Source: RYN-230 sp963717125 (GTDB lineage Bacteria; Actinomycetota; Actinomycetes; Streptosporangiales; Streptosporangiaceae). From it: a stretch of 64,000 nucleotides of DNA. Shown piece after piece: positions 41,682-50,291 of the stretch. Location: positions 1 to 64,000 of the forward strand of contig CAVQVG010000008.1 in assembly GCA_963717125.1 (NCBI GenBank). The letters are read 5' to 3'. The notes under the pieces are model-generated. The model searched no databases, was not told where the DNA came from, and worked only from the letters and a program-made list of their open reading frames with translations. The stretch's first letter is position 1; the number at the start of each line of letters is the position of its first letter. The translations under genes were made by a program, and so were the position numbers.

Positions 41682-42227
41682 ATGAGACTTGCGAATCGTG
41701 TCCTGGCAGCCCTGCTGAGCCTGGCGCTGATCGCCGCAGGCGTACTGCTGATCATCGAAGTCATCGCCGACCGGGTCAGCCACCGGCCCGCGGCCATGGA
41801 CTGGCACCCCGCCTATGACTGGGCCAAGCGCACCACCTGGAACGTGGTCAGCATCCGGGTGGCCTGCGCGGTGTTGATACTGCTCGGGCTGGTGCTGCTG
41901 ATCGCCGAGCTGAAACCAGCCCGGGTGTCACGGCTGGCCGCGGACCCCGCCCAGGCTGGCGCGGACGGCATTGACACCGCCTACACCCGCCGCGGCCTGG
42001 CCGCCGCCATCCGGTCCGCCGTCACCGGCGTTGACGGTGTCCGGGGTGCCTCCGTGAAGGTGAAACGCCGCAAGGTGACGGTCGCGGCCACCGCCGCAGC
42101 GCAGGACAAGGCCGCCGCCCGCAGCCTGCGCGACCAGATCCTGGCCGCCGCCCGCCAGCGCCTGACGGCATTGAACCTTCGCCGGGCACCCTCGGTATCG
42201 GTTCGAGTCACACCCAGGAGCCGCTGA
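41682..42227 (+). CDS. DUF6286-like two-helix membrane protein of the Asp23 operon
   Basis: A 181-residue protein from ATG 41682, with AGGAAGG upstream. Two transmembrane helices (VLAALLSLALIAAGVLLIIE; VACAVLILLGLVLLIAEL) are followed by a cytoplasmic domain (YTRRGLAAAIRSAVTGVDGV, VRGASVKVKRRKVTVAAT) typical of the DUF6286 family. It probably anchors Asp23-type proteins at the membrane. Confidence 0.7.
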   Translation: MRLANRVLAALLSLALIAAGVLLIIEVIADRVSHRPAAMDWHPAYDWAKRTTWNVVSIRVACAVLILLGLVLLIAELKPARVSRLAADPAQAGADGIDTAYTRRGLAAAIRSAVTGVDGVRGASVKVKRRKVTVAATAAAQDKAAARSLRDQILAAARQRLTALNLRRAPSVSVRVTPRSR

Positions 42228-42802
42228 TGCACGCCGACCGGACCAACCGCATCATGCTGCTGCTGCTGGCCGCGTTGCTAATCGCAGCCGGCGCCGGCGC
42301 CGGCGCCGCCTCCATCGGCGTGTTCGGGACCGCCACCCGGCACAGCTCCCTGATCGCCAACCCGACCGGGCGCTTCATCGGCGCTCACGGTGGCTGGCTC
42401 TGGCCCGCCGCCGCAGTGGCCGCGGCCATCATCGTGCTGCTCGCGTTGCGCTGGCTGCTCGCCCTGCTGTTCTCCACCGACCGCTCCGGTGACCTGCCGA
42501 TCACGCCAGGCGGTTCCGCAGGCCGCACCACCCTGGCTGCCCGCGCCCTGACCGACGCGGTAGCAGAAGAGATCGAAAGCTACCGGGGCATCAATTCCGC
42601 GCGCGCCCGTCTCCTCGGCGACCCCGCCGACCCCGAACTCGTCGTCACCGCGGCCCTCGAGGAAACCGCGGATTTCGCCGCGCTGCGCCAGCGCATCGAA
42701 ACCGGAGCACTCACTCACGCCCGCAGCGCGGTCGGCAACCCATCAATGCCCGCCCAGCTGGACATGACCGTCACCACCAAGCGTTCCACCCGGGTCGCTT
42801 AA
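42227..42802 (+). CDS. AmaP-like membrane anchor protein
   Basis: A 191-residue protein with two transmembrane helices (IMLLLLAALLIAAGAGAGAA; WLWPAAAVAAAIIVLLALRW) and a C-terminal soluble domain (ARALTDAVAEEIESYRGINS, ARARLLGDPADPELVVTAAL). This matches AmaP-type anchors, which recruit Asp23. The start codon overlaps the previous stop (TGATG). It is the last gene of the run. Confidence 0.7.
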   Translation: MHADRTNRIMLLLLAALLIAAGAGAGAASIGVFGTATRHSSLIANPTGRFIGAHGGWLWPAAAVAAAIIVLLALRWLLALLFSTDRSGDLPITPGGSAGRTTLAARALTDAVAEEIESYRGINSARARLLGDPADPELVVTAALEETADFAALRQRIETGALTHARSAVGNPSMPAQLDMTVTTKRSTRVA

Positions 42803-42843
42803 CAATCCGCTGCCCGGACCGCCACCGATAAGGAGACAGCACG

Positions 42844-42876
42844 ATGAGGGAGTTTGGCATTACCGCGGGCGGGTAG
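42844..42876 (+). other. Ten-codon mini-ORF with strong ribosome site
   Basis: AAGGAG, seven bases, then ATG 42844 encoding MREFGITAGG and a stop. It could be a leader peptide before transaldolase or the stub of a truncated gene; sequence alone does not decide. Confidence 0.3.
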
Positions 42877-42953
42877 CCGCTGCCGCACGCACACAGTCCG
42901 GCCAGGACTAGGGGAGTAACCCAGCCCGCGGCACGCAGGAAGGGAAGGTAGCG

Positions 42954-44057
42954 GTGTCAGTTGATGTTCTCGGACAGCTATCCGAGGCCGGGGTGTCAGT
43001 GTGGCTGGATGACATCAGCCGCGACCGGCTGCGCACCGGCAACCTGCAGGAGCTGGCCGACCACTGCCACGTGGTCGGCGTGACCTCCAACCCGACGATC
43101 TTCGCGCATGCGGTGGACCACGGGGACGCATATGACGGCCAGCTCGCAGACCTGAAGACCCGCGGCGTGTCGGCGGAAGAGGCGTCTCGCGCGATCACCA
43201 CCTATGACATCCGCTGGGCCTGCGACGTACTCCGCCCCGTGTACGACACGACGGCCGGCCTGGACGGCCGGGTATCCATCGAGGTGGATCCGAGGCTGGC
43301 CAAAGACACGCACAAGACCATCGCCGAGGCGCGCAACCTGTGGTGGATGGTGGATCGCCCGAACCTGTTCATCAAGATTCCCGCCACGCCCGAAGGGCTG
43401 CCCGCGATCACGCAGGCCATCTCGGAGGGGATCAGCGTCAATGTCACGCTGATCTTCTCGCTGCAGCGGTACGGTGGGGTTATCGACGCCTATCTGGCGG
43501 GCCTGGAGCAAGCCAAGGCGGCCGGGCGCGACGTGTCCCAGATCCGCTCGGTGGCGTCGTTTTTCGTCAGCCGGATGGATGCCGAGGTCGATTCCCAGCT
43601 GGACAAGCAGGGCACCCCGGAGGCGACGGCGCTGCGCGGCCAGGCGGCTATCGCGAACGCCCGGCTGGCCTATGAGCTGTTCGAGCAGCGGTTCGCCGGG
43701 GAACGCTGGCAGGCGCTGCGGGCCGGCGGGGCGCAGATCCAGCGGCCGCTGTGGGCCTCGACGTCCACGAAGGATCCGGCATTCCCCGACACCATGTATG
43801 TCACCGAACTCGTCGTCTCCGACACGGTGAACACCATGCCTGAAGCTACCATCAAGGCCACGGCCGACCACGGTGAGCTGCGCGGCGACACCGTACACGG
43901 CACCTACGACGCGTCACGGCAGGTCTTCGCCGACCTAGAGAACCTCGGCATCAGCTACGACAACGTGGTGCAGGTCCTCGAGGAAGAGGGCGGGTCGAAA
44001 TTCGAGGCGTCTTGGAACGAACTGCTGGACACGATCAAGAAGAACATGGGGCTCTAG
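42954..44057 (+). CDS. tal: Transaldolase
   Basis: A 367-residue transaldolase of the actinobacterial form. VWLDDISRDRLRTGNLQELA and VGVTSNPTIFAHAV open the barrel. The Schiff-base Lys is in NLFIKIPATPEGLPAI at about 140. SVASFFVSRMDAEVD and QRPLWASTSTKDPAFPDTMY are conserved. It transfers dihydroxyacetone units between sugar phosphates in the non-oxidative pentose phosphate pathway. GTG 42954 follows GGAAGG. Transketolase, the usual operon partner, is absent here; the G6PDH-like gene is 16 kb away. Confidence 0.9.
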   Translation: MSVDVLGQLSEAGVSVWLDDISRDRLRTGNLQELADHCHVVGVTSNPTIFAHAVDHGDAYDGQLADLKTRGVSAEEASRAITTYDIRWACDVLRPVYDTTAGLDGRVSIEVDPRLAKDTHKTIAEARNLWWMVDRPNLFIKIPATPEGLPAITQAISEGISVNVTLIFSLQRYGGVIDAYLAGLEQAKAAGRDVSQIRSVASFFVSRMDAEVDSQLDKQGTPEATALRGQAAIANARLAYELFEQRFAGERWQALRAGGAQIQRPLWASTSTKDPAFPDTMYVTELVVSDTVNTMPEATIKATADHGELRGDTVHGTYDASRQVFADLENLGISYDNVVQVLEEEGGSKFEASWNELLDTIKKNMGL

Positions 44058-44107
44058 TGCTGCGTTCCCTCTTGGCGCGCTGGAACCTGGCACGGAGTGG
44101 AGGCGTC

Positions 44108-44647
44108 ATGACAGGGTCAGGCACTGCGACACGAACGAGGCGATCCGGGCACGACCTGCTCGGTATCTATCTTAATGATCATCTGGCGGGTGCGACCGGT
44201 GGGCTTGAGCTGGCACGCCGGGTGGCGGGATCACAGCGCGGCCCGGCGGCCGGCGGCGCCTTGCAGCGTTTGGCTGCTGAAGTCGCGCAGGATCGCGCCG
44301 CGCTGGAGGACATCATGGACGCACTCGGCATCCCGGTCCGCGCCTACAAGGTCTACGCCGCGTGGATCGGTGAGAAGGCCGCACGGCTGAAGCTCAACGG
44401 CTACCTGCTCGCCCGGTCGCCCCTCAGTGGCCTTGAAGAGCTGGAAATGCTGCGGCTGGGTGTGGAGGGCAAGGCCGCGGGCTGGCGCACGCTGCGGGTT
44501 CTGGCGGGGACAGACAAGCGGCTGGACCCCGGTCGGCTGGATGAGCTCATCGCCAGGGCCAGGCGTCAGGCGGATCTTCTGGAGGAGCTCCGCGTGCGCG
44601 CCGCGGGCCAGGTCATCGGCCTTGGGGCAACAGCCGGTAGCTCATGA
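44108..44647 (+). CDS. Conserved helical protein, ferritin-like fold possible
   Basis: A 179-residue all-helical protein from ATG 44108, with GGAGG five bases upstream. HDLLGIYLNDHLAGATGGLE, LQRLAAEVAQDRAALEDIMD, LSGLEELEMLRLGVEGKAAG and ARARRQADLLEELRVRAAGQ form four amphipathic helices with acidic and His residues spaced as in ferritin-like bundles. A complete di-iron ligand set is not evident. Its position after transaldolase suggests a stress or starvation role, but that is only context. Confidence 0.55.
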   Translation: MTGSGTATRTRRSGHDLLGIYLNDHLAGATGGLELARRVAGSQRGPAAGGALQRLAAEVAQDRAALEDIMDALGIPVRAYKVYAAWIGEKAARLKLNGYLLARSPLSGLEELEMLRLGVEGKAAGWRTLRVLAGTDKRLDPGRLDELIARARRQADLLEELRVRAAGQVIGLGATAGSS

Positions 44648-44941
44648 GTGCACAGCTTTTACGCGCTGTGGGATGACGCTGTGGTCCGGCGGGCTCCAGG
44701 TGCGCGGCCGCGTTGGCGAACCGCAAGCCGATCTTCCTAGGTGGTGACGTTCATAATCGTGTTGGGGAAGACCTGCCCGAATAGGACGACGACCGCAACT
44801 CCGCGTGTCTCCTGCCTTCGCCAGGTGCCAGCCAGGCAGAGACGGTGGAGGAATCTTAAGATGATCACGACGAGCCATGCGGCCAGTGCTGATCGCGGCT
44901 GACCGCTAACATCACTGCAGTCGTCTCAAGGTGAGGTTCGG

Positions 44942-45811
44942 GTGGCACGAGCAGGGGCCGGGCGCAGCCGTCGTAGCCGGCCGGGTCGTGGCCTGTCGCT
45001 GGACCGGATCGTCACAGCCACCCTTGAACTGATGGATGAGCAGGGCATCGGAGCGACGTCGATGCGGGCGGTGGCGTCACGGCTGGGGGTCCGCTCGATG
45101 TCGTTGTACCGGTATGTACAGGACCGCGATGACCTATTCGACGCGGTCGTGGAACGGATCGTCAACGAGCTCGCCGATGACCCCCAGGTACAGCTGCGCC
45201 CGACGGACGGATGGCGGCCTTATCTCACGGGCATGGCCCGTGGGGTGCGCCGCTACGCCCGGGCCCATCCGCACGCTTTCCCGCTGGTTGCCACCCGGCC
45301 ACCCACGGCTCCGTGGGTGAACCCGCCGCTCAGGTCGCTGCGCTGGGTCGAGGCGATGCTGACCGGATTGGGCGGAGAAGGGTTCAGCGATGAGCAGGTG
45401 CTGTTCACCTACCGCACGTTCAACAGTTTCTTGCTCGGTTACCTGCTCCTGGAGACCAGCGCCATGACCCTTCGGGACCCGAAGCCAGGCGACGGATCCT
45501 TCACCGGCACCGACACTGTTTCGGGTGACGGCGGTGAACCCGCGCGGCAGGCAGCCGCCAATCCGGTTCTCGGCGGCCTGAGCCCAGCGCGCTCGGCTGG
45601 GCAGCGGGAGACACTCCAGGACGCCGACAGCCCACGCGAGCTGCTTGATCCGGCCGATGAGATTGATGCCCGGCGTTTCCCGACGGTGCACCGCCTGGCG
45701 GCAGGGCTGGCCGAGGACCGCTGGGACACGGAATTCCAGCGAGGTCTGGAAGACATGCTCGACCGGATTGCCGCGTCCCTGGCCGGCGACCCGGACCACG
45801 GGCGGGATTGA
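44942..45811 (+). CDS. TetR-family transcriptional regulator
   Basis: A 289-residue TetR protein. The helix-turn-helix lies at about 20-62 (TATLELMDEQGIGATSMRAV, ASRLGVRSMSLYRYVQDRDD). The C-terminal TetR_C domain has YARAHPHAFPLVATRPPTAP and a long insertion around 175-225. GTG 44942 follows AAGGTGAGG. The 294 bases before it hold only short frames (one 12-codon ORF at 44861 with a good ribosome site). The AAGCTTCA repeats 85 bases after its stop are a candidate binding site. Confidence 0.85.
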   Translation: MARAGAGRSRRSRPGRGLSLDRIVTATLELMDEQGIGATSMRAVASRLGVRSMSLYRYVQDRDDLFDAVVERIVNELADDPQVQLRPTDGWRPYLTGMARGVRRYARAHPHAFPLVATRPPTAPWVNPPLRSLRWVEAMLTGLGGEGFSDEQVLFTYRTFNSFLLGYLLLETSAMTLRDPKPGDGSFTGTDTVSGDGGEPARQAAANPVLGGLSPARSAGQRETLQDADSPRELLDPADEIDARRFPTVHRLAAGLAEDRWDTEFQRGLEDMLDRIAASLAGDPDHGRD

Positions 45812-45895
45812 CGCCGTAGGCCCGGGCCGGGTCCGTGGTTTGCTGCGCTCGGCTGCCTGATTTCCCGGGCCAGAGCACGCCGGTTGAGTGGACGC

Positions 45896-45932
45896 CGTAA
45901 GCTTCACCATGAAGCTTCCTACGTAAGCTTCA
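45896..45932. promoter_or_regulatory. AAGCTTCA repeat cluster
   Basis: AAGCTTCACCATGAAGCTT (45899-45917) is an inverted repeat with 8-bp arms and a 3-base spacer. CGTAAGCTTCA occurs twice in direct orientation (45896-45906, 45922-45932), 26 bp apart. This looks like a multi-site operator between the TetR gene and the following long operon. Confidence 0.6.
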
Positions 45933-45988
45933 TGTGTAAGTCATCCGGCTGTGGGTAGAGGGGGCCAGCCGGACGTGATGAGGAACAG

Positions 45989-46025
45989 CCACGGGTCATC
46001 GGCTCGCGAAGCCGATGACCCGTGG
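45989..46025 (+). terminator. 16-bp perfect hairpin
   Basis: CCACGGGTCATCGGCT (45989-46004), loop CGCGA, and its exact complement (46010-46025). No U-run follows, but such GC-rich stems terminate transcription in actinomycetes. It separates the TetR gene and the AAGCTTCA repeats from the operon starting at 46144, and could also act as an attenuator for that operon. Confidence 0.65.
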
Positions 46026-46143
46026 CGTCTCAGGCGCCGGATTAGTCGCTGACCAGCAGCTTCCGCCGACCAGCACCGATCGCCGTTGCAGGATCGCCGA
46101 TCCTGGCGGCCCGCAATTCGCTCACCCCGAGGAGATGACCCGG

Positions 46144-46939
46144 ATGACAGACAAATATCCGCCCGCAGCTACGCCGCCGCAGGGCCGGAGTGCCCCCAGC
46201 GAATCCTCGCCGCCAGCATCGGCGCGGGAACATGGAACGGCTGACCTGGTCAAGGGTGAGGCGGCTGACCTGGGTCACGGCAGCGTTCAGGCCGGGAAAC
46301 ACGTAGCCGAGGTGGCCCGGGAGCAAGCATCAGGCGTGGTGGCCGAGGCCGGACGTCAGGGCAGGGACCTCCTCCAGCAGGCACAACAGGAGCTGGAAGT
46401 CCAGGCGGCCCACGGGCAGCAGCGGCTGGCGAAGCAGCTACTCTCGCTCAGTGATGAACTCCGTTCGATGACAGATGCCTCCGGCCGCGGCGGCATGGCC
46501 GCCGACCTGACGCATCACGCCGCCTCGCGGGTCCGTGATGCCGGGCAGTGGCTTGACGAGCACAAGCCTGGGCAGGTCGCGGAGGAGATGCAGTCCTTCG
46601 CGCGCCGCAGGCCAGCGGTCTTCCTGGCCCTGGCGGCCGGGGCGGGCCTCGTGGCCGGCGCTCACCCGAGGACTCAAGAACGCAGCTAGCGACAACTCCA
46701 TGGCGGCCACAGCGCCCGCGGCCACGCAGGGGCTGAGCAGCCAGCCGGCCCAGCCGTCTGACCTGGCCGGCTACCCACCGGCCCAACCCGCCGTCAGCGA
46801 TCCGACGCGGGGTCCTTCTGGCGCAGCCGGCGCCGCGCCGGCCACCGGCACTGATCCGGGCCCGCAGGTAGCTCCACCGTCCGGCGAGCCGAACCTTCTG
46901 GTCACTGATGACGAAGCGGGCCGGCAGGGCACGCCATGA
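46144..46939 (+). pseudogene. Membrane-anchored helical protein gene split by a frameshift
   Basis: From ATG 46144 (AGGAG nine bases upstream) the frame encodes a polar helical domain (VKGEAADLGHGSVQAGKHVA, DLLQQAQQELEVQAAHGQQR) and one hydrophobic helix, PAVFLALAAGAGLVAG. It then turns into AHPRTQERS and stops at 46689. In the next frame LTRGLKNAASDN continues naturally to a stop at 46939. Two missing bases near 46660 explain it. The stop at 46939 overlaps the holin-like start (ATGA), as in the rest of the operon. This supports one original gene and a recent mutation or a base-calling error. Confidence 0.65.
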
Positions 46940-47355
46940 CCGCCCCGTTCGATCCGACTGTGCCGCCACCCGATTCGCGGCCATCAGTCGGCGAGCTGTT
47001 CTCCGAAGTGGCCGAGGATCTCAGCACGCTTATGCACCAGGAGGTGGAGCTGGCCAAAGCCGAGCTCCGCCAGTCAGCGACCCGGGCCGGCAAGGGCGCT
47101 GGGCTGCTGGCGGGGGCCGGGGTCGGCGGCTACATGGTCCTGCTGTTCGCGTCGATCGCTGCGTGGTGGGGCATTGGCGACGCCATTGGTCATGGCTGGT
47201 CGGCGCTGATCGTGGCGGCCGTCTGGCTGATCGTCGCGGCCGTCTTTGGGTTGATGGGGCGCCGGGAGATCAGCGCGGTCCCGGGCGTTCCGCAGACCGC
47301 GCAGACAGTGAAGAAGATTCCCGACGCAGTAAGAGGAAACGAGGGCACATCATGA
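46936..47355 (+). CDS. Phage holin-family (Phage_holin_3_6) membrane protein
   Basis: A 139-residue protein: VGELFSEVAEDLSTLMHQEV, ELAKAELRQSATRAGKGAGL, then two transmembrane helices (LLAGAGVGGYMVLLFASIAA; ALIVAAVWLIVAAVFGLMGR). This is the actinobacterial family often called putative Actinobacteria holin-X, usually beside DUF3618 genes and not a lysis protein. Coupled to both neighbours by ATGA overlaps. Confidence 0.8.
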   Translation: MTAPFDPTVPPPDSRPSVGELFSEVAEDLSTLMHQEVELAKAELRQSATRAGKGAGLLAGAGVGGYMVLLFASIAAWWGIGDAIGHGWSALIVAAVWLIVAAVFGLMGRREISAVPGVPQTAQTVKKIPDAVRGNEGTS

Positions 47356-47963
47356 CCAGCGATCCGGACCAGATCCGCGAGCAGATCGAGGAAACCCGCA
47401 CCAGCTTGAGCGAGGACGTCAACGCCCTGACCGGCACGGTCAACCCGGCGCATGCAGCAAAGCGCAAAGCAGCCAGCGCACGTTCTGCCGCGCTTGGAAT
47501 AAAGGACAGGGTCATGGGCACCGCGTCCCAGTCTGCCTCCAGCACGACATCCGCAGCGGGAGAGATGGCATCGGGGGTCCAGGACAAGGTGGCGGCGGCT
47601 GAGGACAAGATGTCGCAGGCACCCGCCCAGCTGCGCCGCCAGACAGCGGGCAATCCGCTGGCCGTCGGCCTGATCGCGGTTGGGGTTGGCTGGCTCGTGG
47701 GGTCGCTTCTGCCCGGCACCAGCGCCGAGGAGCGGGCGGCAGCCAAGGTCAAGGAAACCGCCGCTCCAGCCATCACTGGCGCGGCCAAGGAGACCGCAGC
47801 CAGCCTCCAGGATTCAGCCCAGCAGGGAGCTGAGTCGGTCAAGGCTACGGCCGCCGATGCCGCCGCAACGGTCAAGGACGAGTCGGCCAGCTCAGCGCGC
47901 GACGTCCGCGATCAGGCCCAGGCCGCCCGTGACACGGTGACCGATGGCCGTCTGGGGACATGA
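47352..47963 (+). CDS. DUF3618 membrane protein
   Basis: A 203-residue DUF3618 protein. IREQIEETRTSLSEDVNALT is the family signature at the N-terminus. GNPLAVGLIAVGVGWLVGSL, then LPG, forms the single membrane helix at about 100-123. The C-terminal 80 residues are Ala/Lys/Glu-rich helices. Its stop overlaps the acyl-CoA dehydrogenase-like gene. The function of the family is unknown; an envelope-associated scaffold is plausible. Confidence 0.8.
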   Translation: MTSDPDQIREQIEETRTSLSEDVNALTGTVNPAHAAKRKAASARSAALGIKDRVMGTASQSASSTTSAAGEMASGVQDKVAAAEDKMSQAPAQLRRQTAGNPLAVGLIAVGVGWLVGSLLPGTSAEERAAAKVKETAAPAITGAAKETAASLQDSAQQGAESVKATAADAAATVKDESASSARDVRDQAQAARDTVTDGRLGT

Positions 47964-48946
47964 CGGGCGCGGCGCCGGAGGCCGGCGCGTCGCCGGCTGG
48001 ATGGACGCTGATGGCGCGGGCCTTCCGCGCGGCTGTCGAATGTGGGCGGCTGGACCTGCCGCTGCCCGGGAGCGGCCGGACCTGGGAACGCTGGATGGCG
48101 TTCGCGGACCTGGCCGAAGAGGAGCTGTCGCTGGCCCGGCTCGCTGAGGGACACGCCGACGCGGTGGCCATCCTGGCCGAGCTCGGTGGGCCGCCGCCGC
48201 CGGGCAGCTTGTGGGGAGTATGGGCCGCGAACCCGCCCGGCCCCAGCCTAGAAGCCGTCCGGACCAGCACCGGCTGGCGGCTGCGAGGCACCAAGCAGTA
48301 CTGCTCCGGGGCGCGGACCTGCACGCATGCCGTGGTCACGGCGGCCGCGCCGGATGGCGCGCGGTTGTTCGCGGTCAGCACCGAGGCGCTGAGTCCCCGG
48401 CCAGGAACCTGGCCGGCCGTCGGGATGGCGGCTAGCGACACCCTGGACGTCGGCTTCAGCGACGTCCAGGCGGAGCCGCTCGGAGCTCCCGGGGCTTATA
48501 CCAGCCGCCCCGGCTTCAGTCACGGCGGCATTGGCGTCGCCGCGTGCTGGTACGGCGGCGCCCGCGCCGTCGGCCGCACCTTGCTGACCGCCGCGGCCAA
48601 ACGGGACGTCGGGCCGCATGCGCTGGCCCACCTGGGCGCGGTGGACATTGCGCTGGGGACCGCCCGGACGGCTCTCCGCCAGGCAGCGGACGAGATCGAC
48701 GCCGACCCAGGCGACCTGAGTAAAGCCGGCCCCGGCCGGGCGCTGCGGGTGCGGGCCATAGCCGAATCGGCCGCCGCCGATGTCCTGGGCCGGGTCGGCC
48801 GGGCACTCGGCGCCGGGCCACTGTGCCACGACGAGGCACACAGCCGCACCGTCGCCGACCTCACCGTCTACCTGCGGCAGCACCATGCCGAACGGGACCT
48901 GGCCGCGCTCGGCGCACTCGCCGCGGAGCGAGGGACCGAATGGTGA
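47960..48946 (+). CDS. Acyl-CoA dehydrogenase-like flavoprotein
   Basis: A 328-residue protein of the acyl-CoA dehydrogenase fold, shorter than the usual 380. GTKQYCSGARTCTHAVVTAA is the middle-domain FAD-binding part, GFSDVQAEPLGAPGAYTSRP precedes the C-terminal helical bundle, and ARAVGRTLLTAAAKRDVGPH and VYLRQHHAERDLAALGALAA close the fold. The usual catalytic Glu cannot be assigned. It forms a coupled set with PIG-L, NodS-like and GT2 genes. Confidence 0.75.
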   Translation: MTGAAPEAGASPAGWTLMARAFRAAVECGRLDLPLPGSGRTWERWMAFADLAEEELSLARLAEGHADAVAILAELGGPPPPGSLWGVWAANPPGPSLEAVRTSTGWRLRGTKQYCSGARTCTHAVVTAAAPDGARLFAVSTEALSPRPGTWPAVGMAASDTLDVGFSDVQAEPLGAPGAYTSRPGFSHGGIGVAACWYGGARAVGRTLLTAAAKRDVGPHALAHLGAVDIALGTARTALRQAADEIDADPGDLSKAGPGRALRVRAIAESAAADVLGRVGRALGAGPLCHDEAHSRTVADLTVYLRQHHAERDLAALGALAAERGTEW

Positions 48947-49671
48947 CGGCACCGCCCCGCAACCCCATCGACGCACCAGGCACTGGCGAGGAGACCTGGC
49001 GTGCCTGGGACGGGCTCGCCCGATTGCCTGCCGCCGACATCAGCGGCTGGGCCAGCGCGATCATCGTGGCGGCTCACCCCGACGACGAGGTACTCGGCGT
49101 TGGCGGCACTATCGCGGTGCTGGCCGCCGCCGGTGCCCGCTTGCGGCTGGTCTCCATCACCGACGGAGAAGCCTCTCACCCGGGCAGCACCGACCCATCG
49201 GCCCTGGCCCGGCGCCGCGCCGCGGAGACCGCCCAGGCGTTGTGCGTTCTCGGCGCGCAACAGACCGAGGTGGTCCGGTTGCGGCTGCCCGACACCGGGC
49301 TGGCTGCCCGGCAGGACGAGATCAAGGCCCGCCTGGCCGACCTCATGGCCGGGTTCGATGTCTGCCTGGCGCCCTGGGTACGGGATGTCCACGCGGACCA
49401 TGAAGCGGCGGGCCGGGCTGCCCGCCGGGCGAGCGAACGCACCCTGTGCTACCCAGTGTGGATGTGGCACTGGGCGGTCCCCAGCGATCCCCGGGTGCCG
49501 TGGCACCGCGCCCTGCGGGTCCCGCTCTCGGCTTCAGCCGCGGCTCGCAAGGCTGCCGCGATCGCCTGCTTCACCAGCCAACTGGAAAGCCGCGGCGGCG
49601 GCCTGGCGCCGGTGCTGCCAGCGCGCACCGTCGCCCATTTCACCCGTGGTACGGAGGTGCTCTTCCGGTGA
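48940..49671 (+). CDS. PIG-L family N-deacetylase
   Basis: A 243-residue LmbE/PIG-L zinc-dependent deacetylase. ASAIIVAAHPDDEVLGVGGT carries the HPDDE zinc motif (His and two Asp), and RDVHADHEAAGRAARRAS carries the second His pair. These enzymes remove acetyl groups from N-acetylglucosamine-containing molecules. ATG 48940 overlaps the preceding stop. Next to a NodS-like methyltransferase and a GT2, it would supply a free amine for further modification. Confidence 0.85.
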   Translation: MVTAPPRNPIDAPGTGEETWRAWDGLARLPAADISGWASAIIVAAHPDDEVLGVGGTIAVLAAAGARLRLVSITDGEASHPGSTDPSALARRRAAETAQALCVLGAQQTEVVRLRLPDTGLAARQDEIKARLADLMAGFDVCLAPWVRDVHADHEAAGRAARRASERTLCYPVWMWHWAVPSDPRVPWHRALRVPLSASAAARKAAAIACFTSQLESRGGGLAPVLPARTVAHFTRGTEVLFR

Positions 49672-50291
49672 GTGAGGCGCTCATAACGCTCGGCATGGAC
49701 TACTTCGACAAGCTCTACGCCAGCTCGGTGGACCCATGGGGGTTCCAGACACGCTGGTATGAGGCACGCAAATACGCGGTCAGCCTGGCCCTGCTACCTG
49801 CCGAACGTTACAGCGACGCCTTCGAGCCCGGATGCTCGATCGGGGTGCTGACCGAGCAGCTCGCCCCGCGCTGCGACCGCTTGCTCTCCTGCGACGGGGC
49901 AGCCGCCGCCGTCCGCCGGGCCACTGCCCGGACGGCCCGGCTGCCGAACGTGCAGGTACAGCGTGCGATCATTCCCGGTGACTGGCCTCCCGGCCAGTTC
50001 GGCCTGATCGTGTTCTCGGAGATCCTGTACTACTTCGCCGGTGGCGACCTGGCCCAGGTGCTCGACCTGGGTGTGTCCGCCCTGCGCCCCGGTGGCACCC
50101 TGCTTGCTGTGCACTGGAGGCATCCGGTCGCCGAATACCCGCGCAGCGGCGATGAGGTGCACCAGGCGCTGGCGGCCCAGGCTGGGCTGGCCCGGCTCGT
50201 CGAGCACCGCGAACCCGACTTCATCGCTGAGGTATACATCCACACCGATGGCGAGCCGCTATCTGTGGCCCAGGCCAGCGGGCTGGCATGA
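49668..50291 (+). CDS. NodS-like SAM-dependent methyltransferase
   Basis: A 207-residue class I methyltransferase. YASSVDPWGFQTRWYEARKY, then AVSLALLPAERYSDAFEPGC with SIGVLTEQLA for motif I, matches the NodS group, in which the enzyme N-methylates a deacetylated amino-sugar. GQFGLIVFSEILYYFAGGDL is motif IV. GTG 49668 overlaps the PIG-L stop (GTGA). The NodS likeness is by pattern; the substrate is not known. Confidence 0.75.
   Translation: MSEALITLGMDYFDKLYASSVDPWGFQTRWYEARKYAVSLALLPAERYSDAFEPGCSIGVLTEQLAPRCDRLLSCDGAAAAVRRATARTARLPNVQVQRAIIPGDWPPGQFGLIVFSEILYYFAGGDLAQVLDLGVSALRPGGTLLAVHWRHPVAEYPRSGDEVHQALAAQAGLARLVEHREPDFIAEVYIHTDGEPLSVAQASGLA

Noticed and set aside
46936..47355. Evidence for a prophage from the holin-family protein
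   Set aside because: This holin-X-type family is a normal actinobacterial chromosomal neighbour of DUF3618; no other phage gene is present.
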